64,000 nt of DNA from an uncultured SAR86 cluster bacterium (GCA_902596165.1 CACJSU010000002.1:124001-188000), one strand, 5' to 3'. Shown: positions 44,528 through 53,838, counted from the stretch's first letter. Numbers and translations are program-made. The notes: generated from the letters alone by a model not told the origin.

Positions 44528-45148
44528 TTTAAAAGATTCGACAATACCAGCAACTACAAACTCTATTGCAAGAGCTCCAAGCAGGATTCCAAATATTTTT
44601 TGCACCACAATAATAATTGTTGGGCCAACTTTTTTAGAAAGGCTTGCTGAGAGCCACATAGCAAAAGCAACCAATATCACAATTATCAAAATTGGAATGA
44701 AGTTAATTAATATTTCTGTTGTATTGCTTGCATTGTTTTCAGCAATTAAAAGCGCAGTTGTCATTGCGCCAGGACCAGCGATCAAAGGTATTGCTAAAGG
44801 GAAAATTGCAAGAGACTGAATTGACTCATCATCCAGCGCTACTTCAGCTGTATTTTGTCGCCTAGTTTGCCTTTGCTCTAAAACCATCTGGAATGCAATT
44901 GCAACCAAAAACAACCCACCTATTATTTTAAATGAACTCATTGAGATGCCCATAAGATCCAAAATTGAAGTTCCGAATATATAAAATAAAGATAGTACAA
45001 AAAAAGAAACTATAGTTGCTTGAATATAGATTTTCTTAATATCATCTTTATTTAAGCCTTGAGTAAGACTCGCAAAAATAGGAACAAGTGCAATTGGATC
45101 AACTGCAACAAATAGTAAAATTGTATTTTCAAGTAACTGATCAAACAT
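44513..45148 (-). CDS. MarC family integral membrane protein
   Basis: A 211-residue protein with six predicted helices, of the UPF0056/MarC family. Typical blocks are LFVAVDPIALVPIFASLTQGL near the N-terminus and FPLAIPLIAGPGAMTTALLIAE after residue 115. Once thought to give antibiotic resistance, the family has no settled function. It lies one base after the pyruvate kinase gene on the same strand and could share its message. It converges on the LacI-type gene. Confidence 0.88.
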   Translation of the reverse strand: MFDQLLENTILLFVAVDPIALVPIFASLTQGLNKDDIKKIYIQATIVSFFVLSLFYIFGTSILDLMGISMSSFKIIGGLFLVAIAFQMVLEQRQTRRQNTAEVALDDESIQSLAIFPLAIPLIAGPGAMTTALLIAENNASNTTEILINFIPILIIVILVAFAMWLSASLSKKVGPTIIIVVQKIFGILLGALAIEFVVAGIVESFKLQGF

Positions 45149-45149
45149 T

Positions 45150-46562
45150 TTAGGTAGTTATGATTTGAATTGAATCGGTATGAGATGCTGAATATACCCC
45201 AGCTATTAATACAAATTTTAGAGATTTTTTAGACTTCTTACCAAACATTAAAGTTGATTTGATCCGTGAGAGTGTTTTTGTCTGATTGGTTATTGATTTT
45301 ATAAAATGCGGTTTTATTCCACCGATTATGCTTAAATGAGAGTAAGTATCATGATTATTTGTAAATGCATAAACAGGCATTCGAAATGGTTTTGTGTTTG
45401 AAACTACATTTGCTGTCTGACCTGACCGAGTGATGACAACTATTCCATCTGCACTTATCCTTTCAGCAAGATCTCGAGCTCCTTGTGCGATATTTTGCCA
45501 GTCTGAATTATCTTGAAGAAATTTTTCATAACCTAGAGTCCTGAACTGTTCAGTTCTAACGGCTATTTTCTTCAGCATTTTGATGCATTGCACAGGATAT
45601 TTACCAACACTGGTTTCACCTGAAAGCATTACAGCATCGGCTCCTTCATATATTGCATTTGCAACATCAGTAACTTCAGCTCTTGTAGGAGTTGGATGAT
45701 GAATCATAGACTCTAATAAATGCGTTGCAACAATGGATCTTCTCCCCCATTTTGCAGTTGCATACATAATTCTTCTCTGTATATTAGGCAAATCAGCAAG
45801 ATCTGTCTCGATTCCCAAATCACCTCTTGCAACCATAACTATATCTGCAGCCTGCGTAATTTCATGAATATTATCTAGCCCCTCTTGATTTTCAATCTTT
45901 GCAATAATTTTTATAGATGATTTGTTTCTTTTTAATATGGCTCTAAGATTAGATATGTCTTTAGCAGATCTTACAAAAGATAAAGCAATGAAACTAACAT
46001 TATGCTTAATTCCAAAATTAATGTCCTTGCGATCTTTTTTAGTAATTGATGGTAAGTCAACCCTAACTCCTGGCAGGTTAACATGACGTTTGCTACCAAG
46101 AGTCCCGCCATCAAGAACTTTACACTTCAAGCTTTCTTTATCTTTAGCCAAGACTTGAAAATTGAGTAAGCCATTATCTATACTTATTTTGGAGCCCTTA
46201 TCTACACTTTTTATAAGTCCTTTGTAATTAATTTTAATTGAGGATGTTTCCACATCAACATCATCTCTTATTGTGAGATTAACTATGTCGCCTGTTTGAA
46301 GATCTATATCCGATTGGTTAATTCCTGTTCTAATTTCTGGCCCTTGAGTATCTAGTAATATTCCTATTGGGCCAAATGATTGTGACTGATTTTTATTGAC
46401 CCTTTGAATCGACTTAATAATTTTTAATGCATCAGTCTGTGATGCATGGGACATGTTTATTCTTGCTACATTCATGCCAGCAGCATGCAAGTCTTTTAAG
46501 GATGAATATTCATTTGTGCTAGGGCCAATTGTTGCAATAATTTTTGTTTTAGTAACTCGCAT
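45150..46562 (-). CDS. pyk: pyruvate kinase
   Basis: A 470-residue pyruvate kinase catalysing the last step of glycolysis, phosphoenolpyruvate and ADP to pyruvate and ATP. The start RVTKTKIIATIGPSTNEY is typical. KIIAKIENQEGLDNIHEI has the catalytic lysine and glutamate, and MVARGDLGIETDLADLPNIQRRI the metal-binding aspartate. A C-terminal domain begins at about residue 345. The position close to the glucose operon fits glucose catabolism. The small RNA gene lies upstream, and its terminator is about 75 bases before the pyk start, so pyk has its own promoter. Confidence 0.94.
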   Translation of the reverse strand: MRVTKTKIIATIGPSTNEYSSLKDLHAAGMNVARINMSHASQTDALKIIKSIQRVNKNQSQSFGPIGILLDTQGPEIRTGINQSDIDLQTGDIVNLTIRDDVDVETSSIKINYKGLIKSVDKGSKISIDNGLLNFQVLAKDKESLKCKVLDGGTLGSKRHVNLPGVRVDLPSITKKDRKDINFGIKHNVSFIALSFVRSAKDISNLRAILKRNKSSIKIIAKIENQEGLDNIHEITQAADIVMVARGDLGIETDLADLPNIQRRIMYATAKWGRRSIVATHLLESMIHHPTPTRAEVTDVANAIYEGADAVMLSGETSVGKYPVQCIKMLKKIAVRTEQFRTLGYEKFLQDNSDWQNIAQGARDLAERISADGIVVITRSGQTANVVSNTKPFRMPVYAFTNNHDTYSHLSIIGGIKPHFIKSITNQTKTLSRIKSTLMFGKKSKKSLKFVLIAGVYSASHTDSIQIITT

Positions 46563-46636
46563 GACCAGGATGATACTCCATTAAAATTTAAAGTGAAACA
46601 ATGGTATTGGTTAGCCTATGTTGACTTATCAAAGGC

Positions 46637-46661
46637 AAAAAAAAACAGAGCTAAGCTCTGT
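46637..46661 (-). terminator. rho-independent terminator of the candidate small RNA
   Basis: ACAGAGC and GCTCTGT form a seven-pair stem with a three-base loop, followed on the minus strand by nine T residues. The other side has only a four-T run, so leftward termination is favoured. Confidence 0.88.
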
Positions 46662-46855
46662 CTTTTCAGTTCGAGATTGGAAGGGGTCTAAAGTGAGAAT
46701 CTCTTTAGCTCCTTGAAGGTCTTCTCTTTCCTTCTTGGTGGGTTACTAAGCTCTTTTTTATCGTCGACTCTTAATAACGCTTTCGCCCTTCGTCTCTTCC
46801 TTCTCTTTCTCTCTTACTCCCGTCTGCAGTTGATTGTAAGTCGGTCCGAGTTGGT
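46637..46855 (-). ncRNA. candidate small RNA of about 220 nt with repeated GGA motifs
   Basis: The 350-base gap between pyk and the GH2 gene contains a complete minus-strand unit: a strong promoter, about 220 transcribed bases and a strong terminator. The transcript has no ATG, GTG or TTG on the coding strand, so it is non-coding. It is purine-rich, with five GGA motifs, three of them AAGGA (near GAAGGAAGAG, AAGAAGGAAAG and TTCAAGGAGC), spaced along the RNA. Repeated A(R)GGA elements are the mark of RsmY/Z and CsrB/C RNAs, which sequester the translational regulator CsrA/RsmA. That identity is a hypothesis. It is not a tmRNA, RNase P RNA, SRP RNA or clear 6S RNA by signature. Confidence 0.65.
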
Positions 46856-46861
46856 CTATTA

Positions 46862-46889
46862 AATATACGCCTTTAGGAAATAGAGTCAA
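46862..46889 (-). promoter_or_regulatory. strong sigma70-type promoter of the candidate small RNA
   Basis: On the minus strand TTGACT (46884-46889) is followed by 16 bases and TATATT (46862-46867). It predicts a start near 46854-46856. It is one of the best -35/-10 pairs seen in the window. Confidence 0.75.
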
Positions 46890-46912
46890 CACTTTTTTTA
46901 AAAAAAATATAA

Positions 46913-48952
46913 CTAATTTGAACTGGCTTCTTTATTCCATTTATTTTCATAAAAATCTGCTAAAACTTTAAAGGCCATCTTTTTATTTCCAACCTCATCA
47001 ATCAAACCTTTTCTATTATAAAAATCTTGAATTCCAGGCAATGGTCTTAACATGGCTCTAAAATCTTTAAAGACCCAGGGACTTATACCTTGAATTTGAG
47101 GGTTTTTTGAAAGCATTTCTAGTTGGCGCTCGTAGAGTTCAGCCTGATATTCCTCGGACCAAATCTTATTAGTATGATTACCAAATTTTGCACCTGCCCC
47201 AAATTCTGAAATGTGAATGGGTTTGTTAAATGGAGAGCTGATTTTAATATTTGGCATAACCTCAAACATTAATTTTCTGAGAGTGCCCTCGGGAATCATC
47301 ATTTGATCTGTGAAAAATGTTACATAATACCAACCAAAGTATTCGTTATAGGAAATCAAATCAACACTTTCCCCAAGCGGATCGTCAATTGAAAGAGAGA
47401 AAGATAATTTACTATCAAGCGGTATATTTGCTTGATCAAGAATTGATTGAAAAATAGCTTTTTCCTTTGGGCTAACCCATTGAGATTTAGCTCCTTGCAG
47501 CGCCAAGACAAGAACTAATGATCTGAATTGCTCTTCACTACCAGATAAAAGAGCGGCTGTAGATAAGCGTGATGAATCATGAACTTCTATCTCAGAGAGA
47601 AGCTCGTGCAAGAATTTCATTCTTGGTGTGGATAGCGGAGTTTCATTTGCAACAGACCAAACTACTACAGATGCCCTATTCTGATCTCTTTGTACTAATC
47701 TTGTGATTTGATTCCTTGCAATGTCTAATGTTTGAGGATTGCCCCAGTCAATGTTCCAGTAGACAGGAACCTCTTCCCAAAGCATTAATCCAAATTGATC
47801 AGCAACCTTAGCGAGATGTCGGGTGTAGGGATAATGTGCAGCTCTTACAAAATTAATATTCAGATCTTTAGCAGTAGAAAGTAACTCATGAAAATGCTCT
47901 TTTGAGAAAGCTGGCCCTGGAATACCAATGGGTTCAGAGTGCATGGCAATTCCTTTAAATAGAATTTCTTGATTGTTTAAATATATTTTTTGACCTTGCG
48001 TCCTAATGGAACGAAACCCTATCTGATCAGAAATAGTTTCAGCGTTAGATGAAATGATTACCTCATATAGTTTAGGGCTTGAAGGTGACCAAAGTTGAGG
48101 ATTAATCTTTATAGTTTCTCTAATTAATCCCATAGAGTTTGTAGTAAATTCATCTACAAATTGAAGATCTGGAATTTCAAGTTTAATCCTTTGCCCTGAG
48201 GTTTTATCATGCATTTCAAGCTTGAATAAAGCCTCAGAGAAATTTTCAGGATTAAGTTGTAAATATGCGTTTTGAATGAATTTCTTAGGCGTCTCAACAA
48301 TGTAAACGTCACCAACAATTCCTCCCCACGGCCACCAGTCAGTTTTCTGTGTTGGAACAGAAGACTCATTAAGCGTATTATCAGTCTGTATCAACAAGAT
48401 GTTTTCGCCTTCTTTCAAATACTCAGAAATATCAAAATTAAACGGAACATAGCCACCTTCAAACTGCCCAACAATGGAGCCATTAAGAAATATTTTTGTA
48501 GTGAAATTACTACCCTCTATGTAAAGGTGTACTAAAGCTTCTTTTTTGGCTGAATGACTAAATTTCTTATACAACCAAACAGGTCCTCTATAAAAAAATA
48601 GCTTCTCATCTTCAGCATTCCAAGCTCCAGGAATTTGAATTTTTGCAGCGGTTTCAAAATTATATTCAATTAACTCCATGCCTGTTTTTTGAGTTTTATT
48701 TTTAGGGAATCCGCCAAAAAATGATGATTCAGGCAAACCGTTATTCATAGGATCAACTATGTAACTCCATTCACCGTTTAAACTGGTAATTTGACGTGAA
48801 TCAATCCACCCAATTAAATTATCTGGAGAAGGATAATTAGGAGCCTCTCTTTCAAAAAAACTATCTGCATCAGACTTTTCTTCAGCATGTAAACTAATTG
48901 TAAAAACTGTTAAAAAGAAAAAGAAAATTCTTGAAAAAATTATTTCTCGCAC
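46913..48952 (-). CDS. exported GH2 glycoside hydrolase (beta-glucuronidase/galactosidase type)
   Basis: A 679-residue enzyme starting at a GTG directly behind the DUF1330 stop. A signal peptide (IIFSRIFFFFLTVFTISLHA) is followed by the three GH2 domains: sugar-binding (about 50-210), immunoglobulin-like (about 215-320) and TIM barrel. The acid/base glutamate is in VVWSVANETPLS near residue 437 and the nucleophile in IHISEFGAGAKFG. Because GH2 covers many activities, the exact sugar is not known. It appears to be the last gene of glcB-DUF1330-GH2, a strange mix of central metabolism and polysaccharide degradation. No glucan-operon-like operator was found ahead of it. Confidence 0.88.
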   Translation of the reverse strand: MREIIFSRIFFFFLTVFTISLHAEEKSDADSFFEREAPNYPSPDNLIGWIDSRQITSLNGEWSYIVDPMNNGLPESSFFGGFPKNKTQKTGMELIEYNFETAAKIQIPGAWNAEDEKLFFYRGPVWLYKKFSHSAKKEALVHLYIEGSNFTTKIFLNGSIVGQFEGGYVPFNFDISEYLKEGENILLIQTDNTLNESSVPTQKTDWWPWGGIVGDVYIVETPKKFIQNAYLQLNPENFSEALFKLEMHDKTSGQRIKLEIPDLQFVDEFTTNSMGLIRETIKINPQLWSPSSPKLYEVIISSNAETISDQIGFRSIRTQGQKIYLNNQEILFKGIAMHSEPIGIPGPAFSKEHFHELLSTAKDLNINFVRAAHYPYTRHLAKVADQFGLMLWEEVPVYWNIDWGNPQTLDIARNQITRLVQRDQNRASVVVWSVANETPLSTPRMKFLHELLSEIEVHDSSRLSTAALLSGSEEQFRSLVLVLALQGAKSQWVSPKEKAIFQSILDQANIPLDSKLSFSLSIDDPLGESVDLISYNEYFGWYYVTFFTDQMMIPEGTLRKLMFEVMPNIKISSPFNKPIHISEFGAGAKFGNHTNKIWSEEYQAELYERQLEMLSKNPQIQGISPWVFKDFRAMLRPLPGIQDFYNRKGLIDEVGNKKMAFKVLADFYENKWNKEASSN

Positions 48953-48953
48953 A

Positions 48954-49241
48954 TTAATTAATTCCTTGAACCAAAACTACATGACGATTGGAAGAGTTTT
49001 TGGAATACTGCAAAGCCTCTTGATAATCAATTGACTCGTAGCAGAGCTTCGCCTCATTCATTGAATTGAATTCAACCAATACTGTTCTTTCATATTGGCC
49101 ACCTTCTAATTCTATTTGCTCTCCACCTCTGACTAAGAATGTGCCTCCATGCTTACGAATGGCTGGACCAGCTAATTTAATGTATTCATTATATTCTGCT
49201 GCATTGTGAACATGACACCTTGTGATCCAATAAGCTTTCAT
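48954..49241 (-). CDS. DUF1330 domain protein
   Basis: A 95-residue dimeric alpha-beta-barrel-like protein. [37 protein letters not shown] is the family start, and [27 protein letters not shown] the conserved second half. The family has no firm enzymatic role. Some members are considered relatives of antibiotic-biosynthesis monooxygenases. It overlaps glcB by four bases and abuts the GH2 gene, so all three are probably translated together. Confidence 0.88.
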   Translation of the reverse strand: MKAYWITRCHVHNAAEYNEYIKLAGPAIRKHGGTFLVRGGEQIELEGGQYERTVLVEFNSMNEAKLCYESIDYQEALQYSKNSSNRHVVLVQGIN

Positions 49242-51409
49242 GAACTTTTAAAGTTCAATCTCATTTCGTGCAAGATGGGCTCAGTGTATCCACTAGGCTG
49301 AACTCTTCCTTGTATAGCAAGATTGCATGCTGCCTTAAATGCAATACCATCGTAAGATGGCCCCATTGGTAGATATGAAGGGTCGCCAGAGTTTTGTTGA
49401 TCAACTACAACAGCCATTCGCTTCATAGTATCAATGACTTGTTCCTCAGAACAAATAGAATGGTGGAGCCAATTGGCAATATGCTGGCTGGATATTCTGC
49501 AGGTTGCCCTATCTTCCATAAGTCCTACATTATTTATGTCTGGTACTTTTGAGCACCCTACCCCTTGATCCACCCATCTGACAACATAACCAAGAATACC
49601 TTGAGCATTGTTATCCAACTCCATCTGTATGATGTCTGGTGAAAGAGACTTTATATCGTCAATTACTGGAATTGTTAAAATATCATCAAGACTAGCTTTT
49701 GCACGTTCTAGCAAAGCCTCTTGCCGATCTGACACCAAAATTTGATGATAGTGCATAGCATGCAAAGTTGCACCCGTAGGAGATGGAACCCAGGCACAAT
49801 TTGCTCCAGACTCAGGATGCATAGTTTTAGTCTTATACATATTTAACATTTCATCAGGCATTGGCCACATACCTTTCCCAATTTGCGCATTTCCTTTAAA
49901 GCCTGTCTCAAGACCGCAATCAACATTCCAATCTTCATATGCAGAAATCCATGGTTGCTGTTTCATTTCTGCCTTTGGAATCATTGGACCAGCTTCCATG
50001 CTTGTATGAATTTCATCTCCAGTTCTATCTAAAAAACCTGTATTAATAAATATCACTCTTTCTCTAGCAACACGAATGCACTCTTTTAAATTGACAGTGG
50101 TCCTTCTTTCCTCATCCATGATTCCAACTTTTGCTGTGAGTGAATTAAGATTTAATGATTTTTCAACTGCTGAAAATAAATCACAAGTAAACTGAACTTC
50201 ATCAGGACCATGCATTTTTGGCTTTACAATATAAATACTTCCAGCTTGAGAGTTTTTAATACCACTATCACCATTCAAATCATGCATGGCAATGCAAATT
50301 GTAAACATTGCATCTAATATTCCCTCTGGCACCTCATTCCCATCCTTATCAAGAATTGCAGGATTGGTCATTAAGTGTCCTACATTTCTTACAAGCATAA
50401 GGCTTCTCCCTGAAAGCTGAAAGTTAGACCCATCTGGAGCTATATAACTTCTGTCAGGATTTAGAGAACGAGTCATTTCGGAGTCACCCTTAATAAAAGT
50501 TTCTTTGAGATCTCCCTTCATTAAACCTAGCCAATTTCGATAAACAGTTACTTTGTCTTCGCCGTCGACTGCTGCAACTGAGTCTTCGCAATCCTGAATA
50601 GTTGTAATTGCAGATTCAAGCAACACATCTTTAATGCCAGCAGGATCTGTTGCTCCAACCGAATGACTGGGGTCTATTTGAATTTCAGCATGGAGGTTAT
50701 TATTTTTTAGCAATACTCCTGAAGGTTGATCTGCTGCACCTTGATAACCTTGAAACTGGTCACTATTTTTTAGGCTAACACTCGCTCCATTATTTAGCCC
50801 TACCTCAAGATGCCCTTCTTTAACGCAGAATGAACTAACATTAGAATAGCTAGCGTTATTAAGCGCAAAATGTTCATCTAAAAAATTCTTTGAAAATGCG
50901 ATAACTTTATCGCCACGTATAGGATTATATGCACCTGCCTTTGAAGCCCCATCATCCTCGGAGATCATATCAGTGCCATACAAAGCATCATAGAGACTGC
51001 CCCATCTAGCATTGGCAGCGTTTAAAGCAAATCTTGCATTCATTACTGGAACAACTAACTGGGGTCCAGCAATAGACGAAATTTCGGGATCAACATTTTC
51101 CGTCGTGATTTTGAAGTCCTCACCTTCTGGAAGCAGATAGCCAATGTCCTTTAAAAAATCTTTATAAACATCAAGATTTTTTTCTCCACCAGGATTCGCT
51201 AAATGCCAAGCATCGATTTGATCCTGGATAGATTCTCTAATATCTAGTAACTCTTTATTTCTTGGACTAAATTCATGAATAATATTTTCTAAACTGGTCC
51301 AAAAATGATCTTCAGATAAGTTCAATCCTGGCAATACTTCAGATTTAAGAAATGCTTCTAGATCTGTTGAAACTGATAATGATCCCTTGTTGATATATTT
51401 GTCTGGCAC
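49238..51409 (-). CDS. glcB: malate synthase G
   Basis: A 723-residue malate synthase condensing glyoxylate and acetyl-CoA to malate. The length is that of the G form, which has an extra alpha/beta insertion. Visible are [57 protein letters not shown] with a catalytic acidic pair, [40 protein letters not shown] and [21 protein letters not shown]. This supports growth on glycolate or two-carbon compounds. No isocitrate lyase or glycolate oxidase is visible here. It is the first gene of the run that ends with the GH2 gene. Confidence 0.95.
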   Translation of the reverse strand: MPDKYINKGSLSVSTDLEAFLKSEVLPGLNLSEDHFWTSLENIIHEFSPRNKELLDIRESIQDQIDAWHLANPGGEKNLDVYKDFLKDIGYLLPEGEDFKITTENVDPEISSIAGPQLVVPVMNARFALNAANARWGSLYDALYGTDMISEDDGASKAGAYNPIRGDKVIAFSKNFLDEHFALNNASYSNVSSFCVKEGHLEVGLNNGASVSLKNSDQFQGYQGAADQPSGVLLKNNNLHAEIQIDPSHSVGATDPAGIKDVLLESAITTIQDCEDSVAAVDGEDKVTVYRNWLGLMKGDLKETFIKGDSEMTRSLNPDRSYIAPDGSNFQLSGRSLMLVRNVGHLMTNPAILDKDGNEVPEGILDAMFTICIAMHDLNGDSGIKNSQAGSIYIVKPKMHGPDEVQFTCDLFSAVEKSLNLNSLTAKVGIMDEERRTTVNLKECIRVARERVIFINTGFLDRTGDEIHTSMEAGPMIPKAEMKQQPWISAYEDWNVDCGLETGFKGNAQIGKGMWPMPDEMLNMYKTKTMHPESGANCAWVPSPTGATLHAMHYHQILVSDRQEALLERAKASLDDILTIPVIDDIKSLSPDIIQMELDNNAQGILGYVVRWVDQGVGCSKVPDINNVGLMEDRATCRISSQHIANWLHHSICSEEQVIDTMKRMAVVVDQQNSGDPSYLPMGPSYDGIAFKAACNLAIQGRVQPSGYTEPILHEMRLNFKSS

Positions 51410-51501
51410 TATTTTCTCGCTTATGAAATAAAAATAAAGATATAGTCTAACAAATAAAAATGTATGGCTAGAAGAAAATTAATTTAATTACATTATTAAT
51501 T

Positions 51502-51529
51502 TTGACACCTACTAATAACAGTCTAGAAT
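51502..51529 (+). promoter_or_regulatory. promoter of the esterase lipoprotein; predicts a leaderless mRNA
   Basis: TTGACA (51502-51507), a 16-base spacer and TAGAAT (51524-51529) place transcription start near 51536, one or two bases before the ATG at 51538. The TTG start proposed by the ORF track is this -35 hexamer itself. Confidence 0.65.
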
Positions 51530-51537
51530 TCATTAGA

Positions 51538-52536
51538 ATGCACCAACGAAACACATTATTTATAAGCTTAATAATTATATTAATGACCTCATGTGGTGGC
51601 GGAGGCGGCGGATCATCATCAGAAAATCTTCCAGCTAACTCTGCAACCCCGGCTCCTGCTCCAATCCCCTCTTCACCATCAACAACAGTAACAAGCAACC
51701 TTGTTTCCCAAGCCAAGGGAACCATCAGTGGAGAGATTACCTATAAAGAAATTGATAGAGAGTTTATTCTCTATGTTCCTTCTAGCTATGACAGCTCTTC
51801 AAAGCAACCCCTTGTATTTAACTTTCATGGATATGGGAGTAATGCAAATGAGCAAATGAACTATGGAGATCTTCGATCTCAAGCTGATGCGAACGGTTTT
51901 ATATTGGTTCATCCTGATGCGCTAGACGATATTGGAGGAAAAAGTTATTGGAACATGGGAGGTTGGTCAATTAGCGTTCATGATGATCTAGAGTTTATAG
52001 AGAATTTAATAAATCTTTTAATGGATAAATACTCCATTAATGCTGAAAGAATTTATTCCACGGGGATGTCAAATGGTGGCTTTTTTAGCTTTCATCTTGC
52101 ATGCAACTTAAACGCTAGTTTTGCAGCTATTGCTTCAGTAACCGGTTCAATGTCTTACGAGACTTTTGATAATTGCAATGCAAGAAAACCTACCCCAGTT
52201 CTTCAGATTCATGGATCAATTGATACCGTGGTGCCATACAATGGAATAGACTCGATCATGAAGCCTATCAAAGATGTAATGGACTACTGGAAACTTAATA
52301 ATGGTTGTGAAGACTTCGTGCTGTCTCAACCTGGACTGCTTCCAGGAACAACCTCTTGGACAGAAACCTACCTATTTGATAACTGTTTAAATGGGACTCA
52401 AAATATTCATCTTTACGTTCAAGGAGCTGGGCACATCTGGCCTGGTTCGATATACGAAAGCATTAATGATCCAAATTCCAGCAAAAGAATCTGGGAGTTT
52501 TTTTCAAAGTATGACATAAATGGTGTCATACAATAA
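51538..52536 (+). CDS. lipoprotein esterase of the PHB depolymerase-like family (LpqC-like)
   Basis: I choose the ATG at 51538, which gives a lipoprotein signal with lipobox (ISLIIILMTSCGGGGGG). A flexible proline/alanine/serine linker follows to about residue 52. The hydrolase domain has PLVFNFHGYGSNANEQ as oxyanion region, IYSTGMSNGGFFSFHLA with the serine nucleophile, HGSIDTVVPY with the acid, and QGAGHIWPG with the histidine. Relatives include feruloyl esterases, polyhydroxybutyrate depolymerases and LpqC. It would be attached to a membrane facing the periplasm or outside. The substrate is unknown. A two-way terminator follows the stop codon. Confidence 0.85.
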   Translation: MHQRNTLFISLIIILMTSCGGGGGGSSSENLPANSATPAPAPIPSSPSTTVTSNLVSQAKGTISGEITYKEIDREFILYVPSSYDSSSKQPLVFNFHGYGSNANEQMNYGDLRSQADANGFILVHPDALDDIGGKSYWNMGGWSISVHDDLEFIENLINLLMDKYSINAERIYSTGMSNGGFFSFHLACNLNASFAAIASVTGSMSYETFDNCNARKPTPVLQIHGSIDTVVPYNGIDSIMKPIKDVMDYWKLNNGCEDFVLSQPGLLPGTTSWTETYLFDNCLNGTQNIHLYVQGAGHIWPGSIYESINDPNSSKRIWEFFSKYDINGVIQ

Positions 52537-52539
52537 AAA

Positions 52540-52563
52540 AGGGGTCTGATGACCCCTCTTTTT
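52540..52563. terminator. bidirectional rho-independent terminator
   Basis: AGGGGTC and GACCCCT form a seven-pair stem with a TGAT loop. T runs lie on both strands (CTTTTTT on plus, CCTTTTTTATT on minus). It serves the esterase and the converging secreted protein gene. Confidence 0.88.
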
Positions 52564-52579
52564 AAATTGATTAAAAATT

Positions 52580-53020
52580 CTATTTTTTAAAATCAACTCT
52601 GTAGATGATGTGGTGAGCAATCATCTTACGAATCTCTTCGTAACCTTTAGATATTTCCTCTAACTCAACCTCATTATCTCCATAAAGTTTCTCCAACTCA
52701 GACTCGACCGCTTTGTTTTTTTCTTCAGTTGGTTGCATTGAGGCCAAATCTTTATACTGAACAGTGATCCAAACATTTGGTGAATCAGCAACGCTGAGTG
52801 AAGTCCATACATTAAAATCCTCTACATAACCAAGTTTCTTTTGCACATTCATAGCCCTGACCCAGGTTCTGTTGAGATTTGTAAGGTATGTATCTACATA
52901 GTTTGGTTGAACCGCGACAACAGTTAACTCCATTGGCTCTTGAGAAGGAGTAAAATCTTCGTAGATTTCTGCTGATGCAAACATAGTCAATAACAAAGGT
53001 AAAAGTAAAAACTTTTTCAT
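52580..53020 (-). CDS. small secreted protein of unknown function
   Basis: I do not recognise this 146-residue protein. The N-terminus KKFLLLPLLLTMFASA is a typical signal peptide. The mature part is acidic, contains LTNLNRTWVRAMNVQKKLGYVEDFNVW and ends in a helix-rich stretch. The order of a helix with WxxAM, then GY, then a strand, resembles each repeat of the next gene's product, so the two may share a fold. It lies 19 bases downstream of that gene on the same strand and is probably co-expressed and secreted to the periplasm. Confidence 0.7.
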   Translation of the reverse strand: MKKFLLLPLLLTMFASAEIYEDFTPSQEPMELTVVAVQPNYVDTYLTNLNRTWVRAMNVQKKLGYVEDFNVWTSLSVADSPNVWITVQYKDLASMQPTEEKNKAVESELEKLYGDNEVELEEISKGYEEIRKMIAHHIIYRVDFKK

Positions 53021-53039
53021 AATTTTTCCTTATAAATTT

Positions 53040-53777
53040 TTATCTAATTAAAGTCCCAGAATACATCCTTGAATTTTCACAAGAATATGTTTCTCTGACC
53101 GCTTTATTCTCATCTGTATTGTTAACATTTGACCAGTAATGATCAATTGCTTTGCCCCATTCCTCCCAATCAGGCGAGCCATAGGATAATACAAAATCAT
53201 ACTCAGCAAGTTGAGCTGGAGCTCCATTGCTAGGTCTGATTAAACGGGCACCATTTTTTATGCCTGCTTCATGAGAAATTTTCATTTGATTGCTTAGATT
53301 GATAAAAGCATCAGCAAGAGTCTTGCCTTCTTTTAAGTTGCAGTAACGATAAGAAACTGGATACGCGCTTGATAATTCATCTGAATCAAAATTTGATTCT
53401 AAAACCCATTGAACAGCATTGAAGGCTTGCACACATGTTACAGGAATTGAGTCTCTTACTTTCTTAAAATCATCACCAAACCAATTATCCAAAGCCTTTC
53501 CCATATTGGTAGCTGTATCAGTGTGGCCGACCCAGAACATATCAAAATCATTCAATGGAGTCCGATATCTAGGCACCATAACAGCTGCATCATAACCAGC
53601 TTCATCAGTTGCATCCATGACTTTGTTCCATGACTTGGACCATTTCATAAAATCATCAAAACTTTTTCCATCATTAAGATTACACATTAAGTACTCTGCT
53701 CTAATTGGATCAGGAACTTCCTGTGATTGAATAAAACTTGCTGAAAACAACAAAGTAATTAGAAATATTTTTTTCAT
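53040..53777 (-). CDS. secreted protein with a tandem duplicated domain
   Basis: A 245-residue protein with signal peptide KKIFLITLLFSASFIQS. Two related halves can be aligned by eye. In the first, CNLNDGKSFDDFMKWSKSWNKVMDATDEAGYDAAVMVPRY is followed by DMFWVGHTD and KALDNWFGD. In the second, CNLKEGKTLADAFINLSNQMKISHEAGIKNGARLIRPS is followed by DFVLSYGSP and KAIDHYWSN. Each half has its own cysteine pair. This looks like a duplication of a small alpha-beta domain of the dimeric ferredoxin-like type, but the family name is unknown to me. An inverted repeat lies in the 113-base gap to the divergent amidohydrolase gene. Confidence 0.72.
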   Translation of the reverse strand: MKKIFLITLLFSASFIQSQEVPDPIRAEYLMCNLNDGKSFDDFMKWSKSWNKVMDATDEAGYDAAVMVPRYRTPLNDFDMFWVGHTDTATNMGKALDNWFGDDFKKVRDSIPVTCVQAFNAVQWVLESNFDSDELSSAYPVSYRYCNLKEGKTLADAFINLSNQMKISHEAGIKNGARLIRPSNGAPAQLAEYDFVLSYGSPDWEEWGKAIDHYWSNVNNTDENKAVRETYSCENSRMYSGTLIR

Positions 53778-53821
53778 TTTTTCTCCGGTAAAAGTAATTA
53801 ATGATATCCAGTATGCAATAT

Positions 53822-53838
53822 ATGTATGAAAAATACAT
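53822..53838. promoter_or_regulatory. inverted repeat, possible regulator site
   Basis: ATGTATGAAAAATACAT is a perfect six-base inverted repeat around a five-base centre, located between two divergent genes encoding a secreted protein and an exported amidohydrolase. In AT-rich DNA such repeats can be chance. Confidence 0.3.

Noticed and set aside
46637-46855. The candidate RNA considered as tmRNA, RNase P RNA, SRP RNA or 6S RNA.
   Set aside because: No tag-peptide frame or tRNA-like ends, no GAGGAAAGTCC, no SRP tetraloop pattern, and no long closing stem between the 5' and 3' parts.
51468-51725. 85-residue minus-strand frame opposite the esterase lipoprotein start.
   Set aside because: It is the antisense of the lipobox and glycine/proline linker, and lacks a ribosome-binding site.
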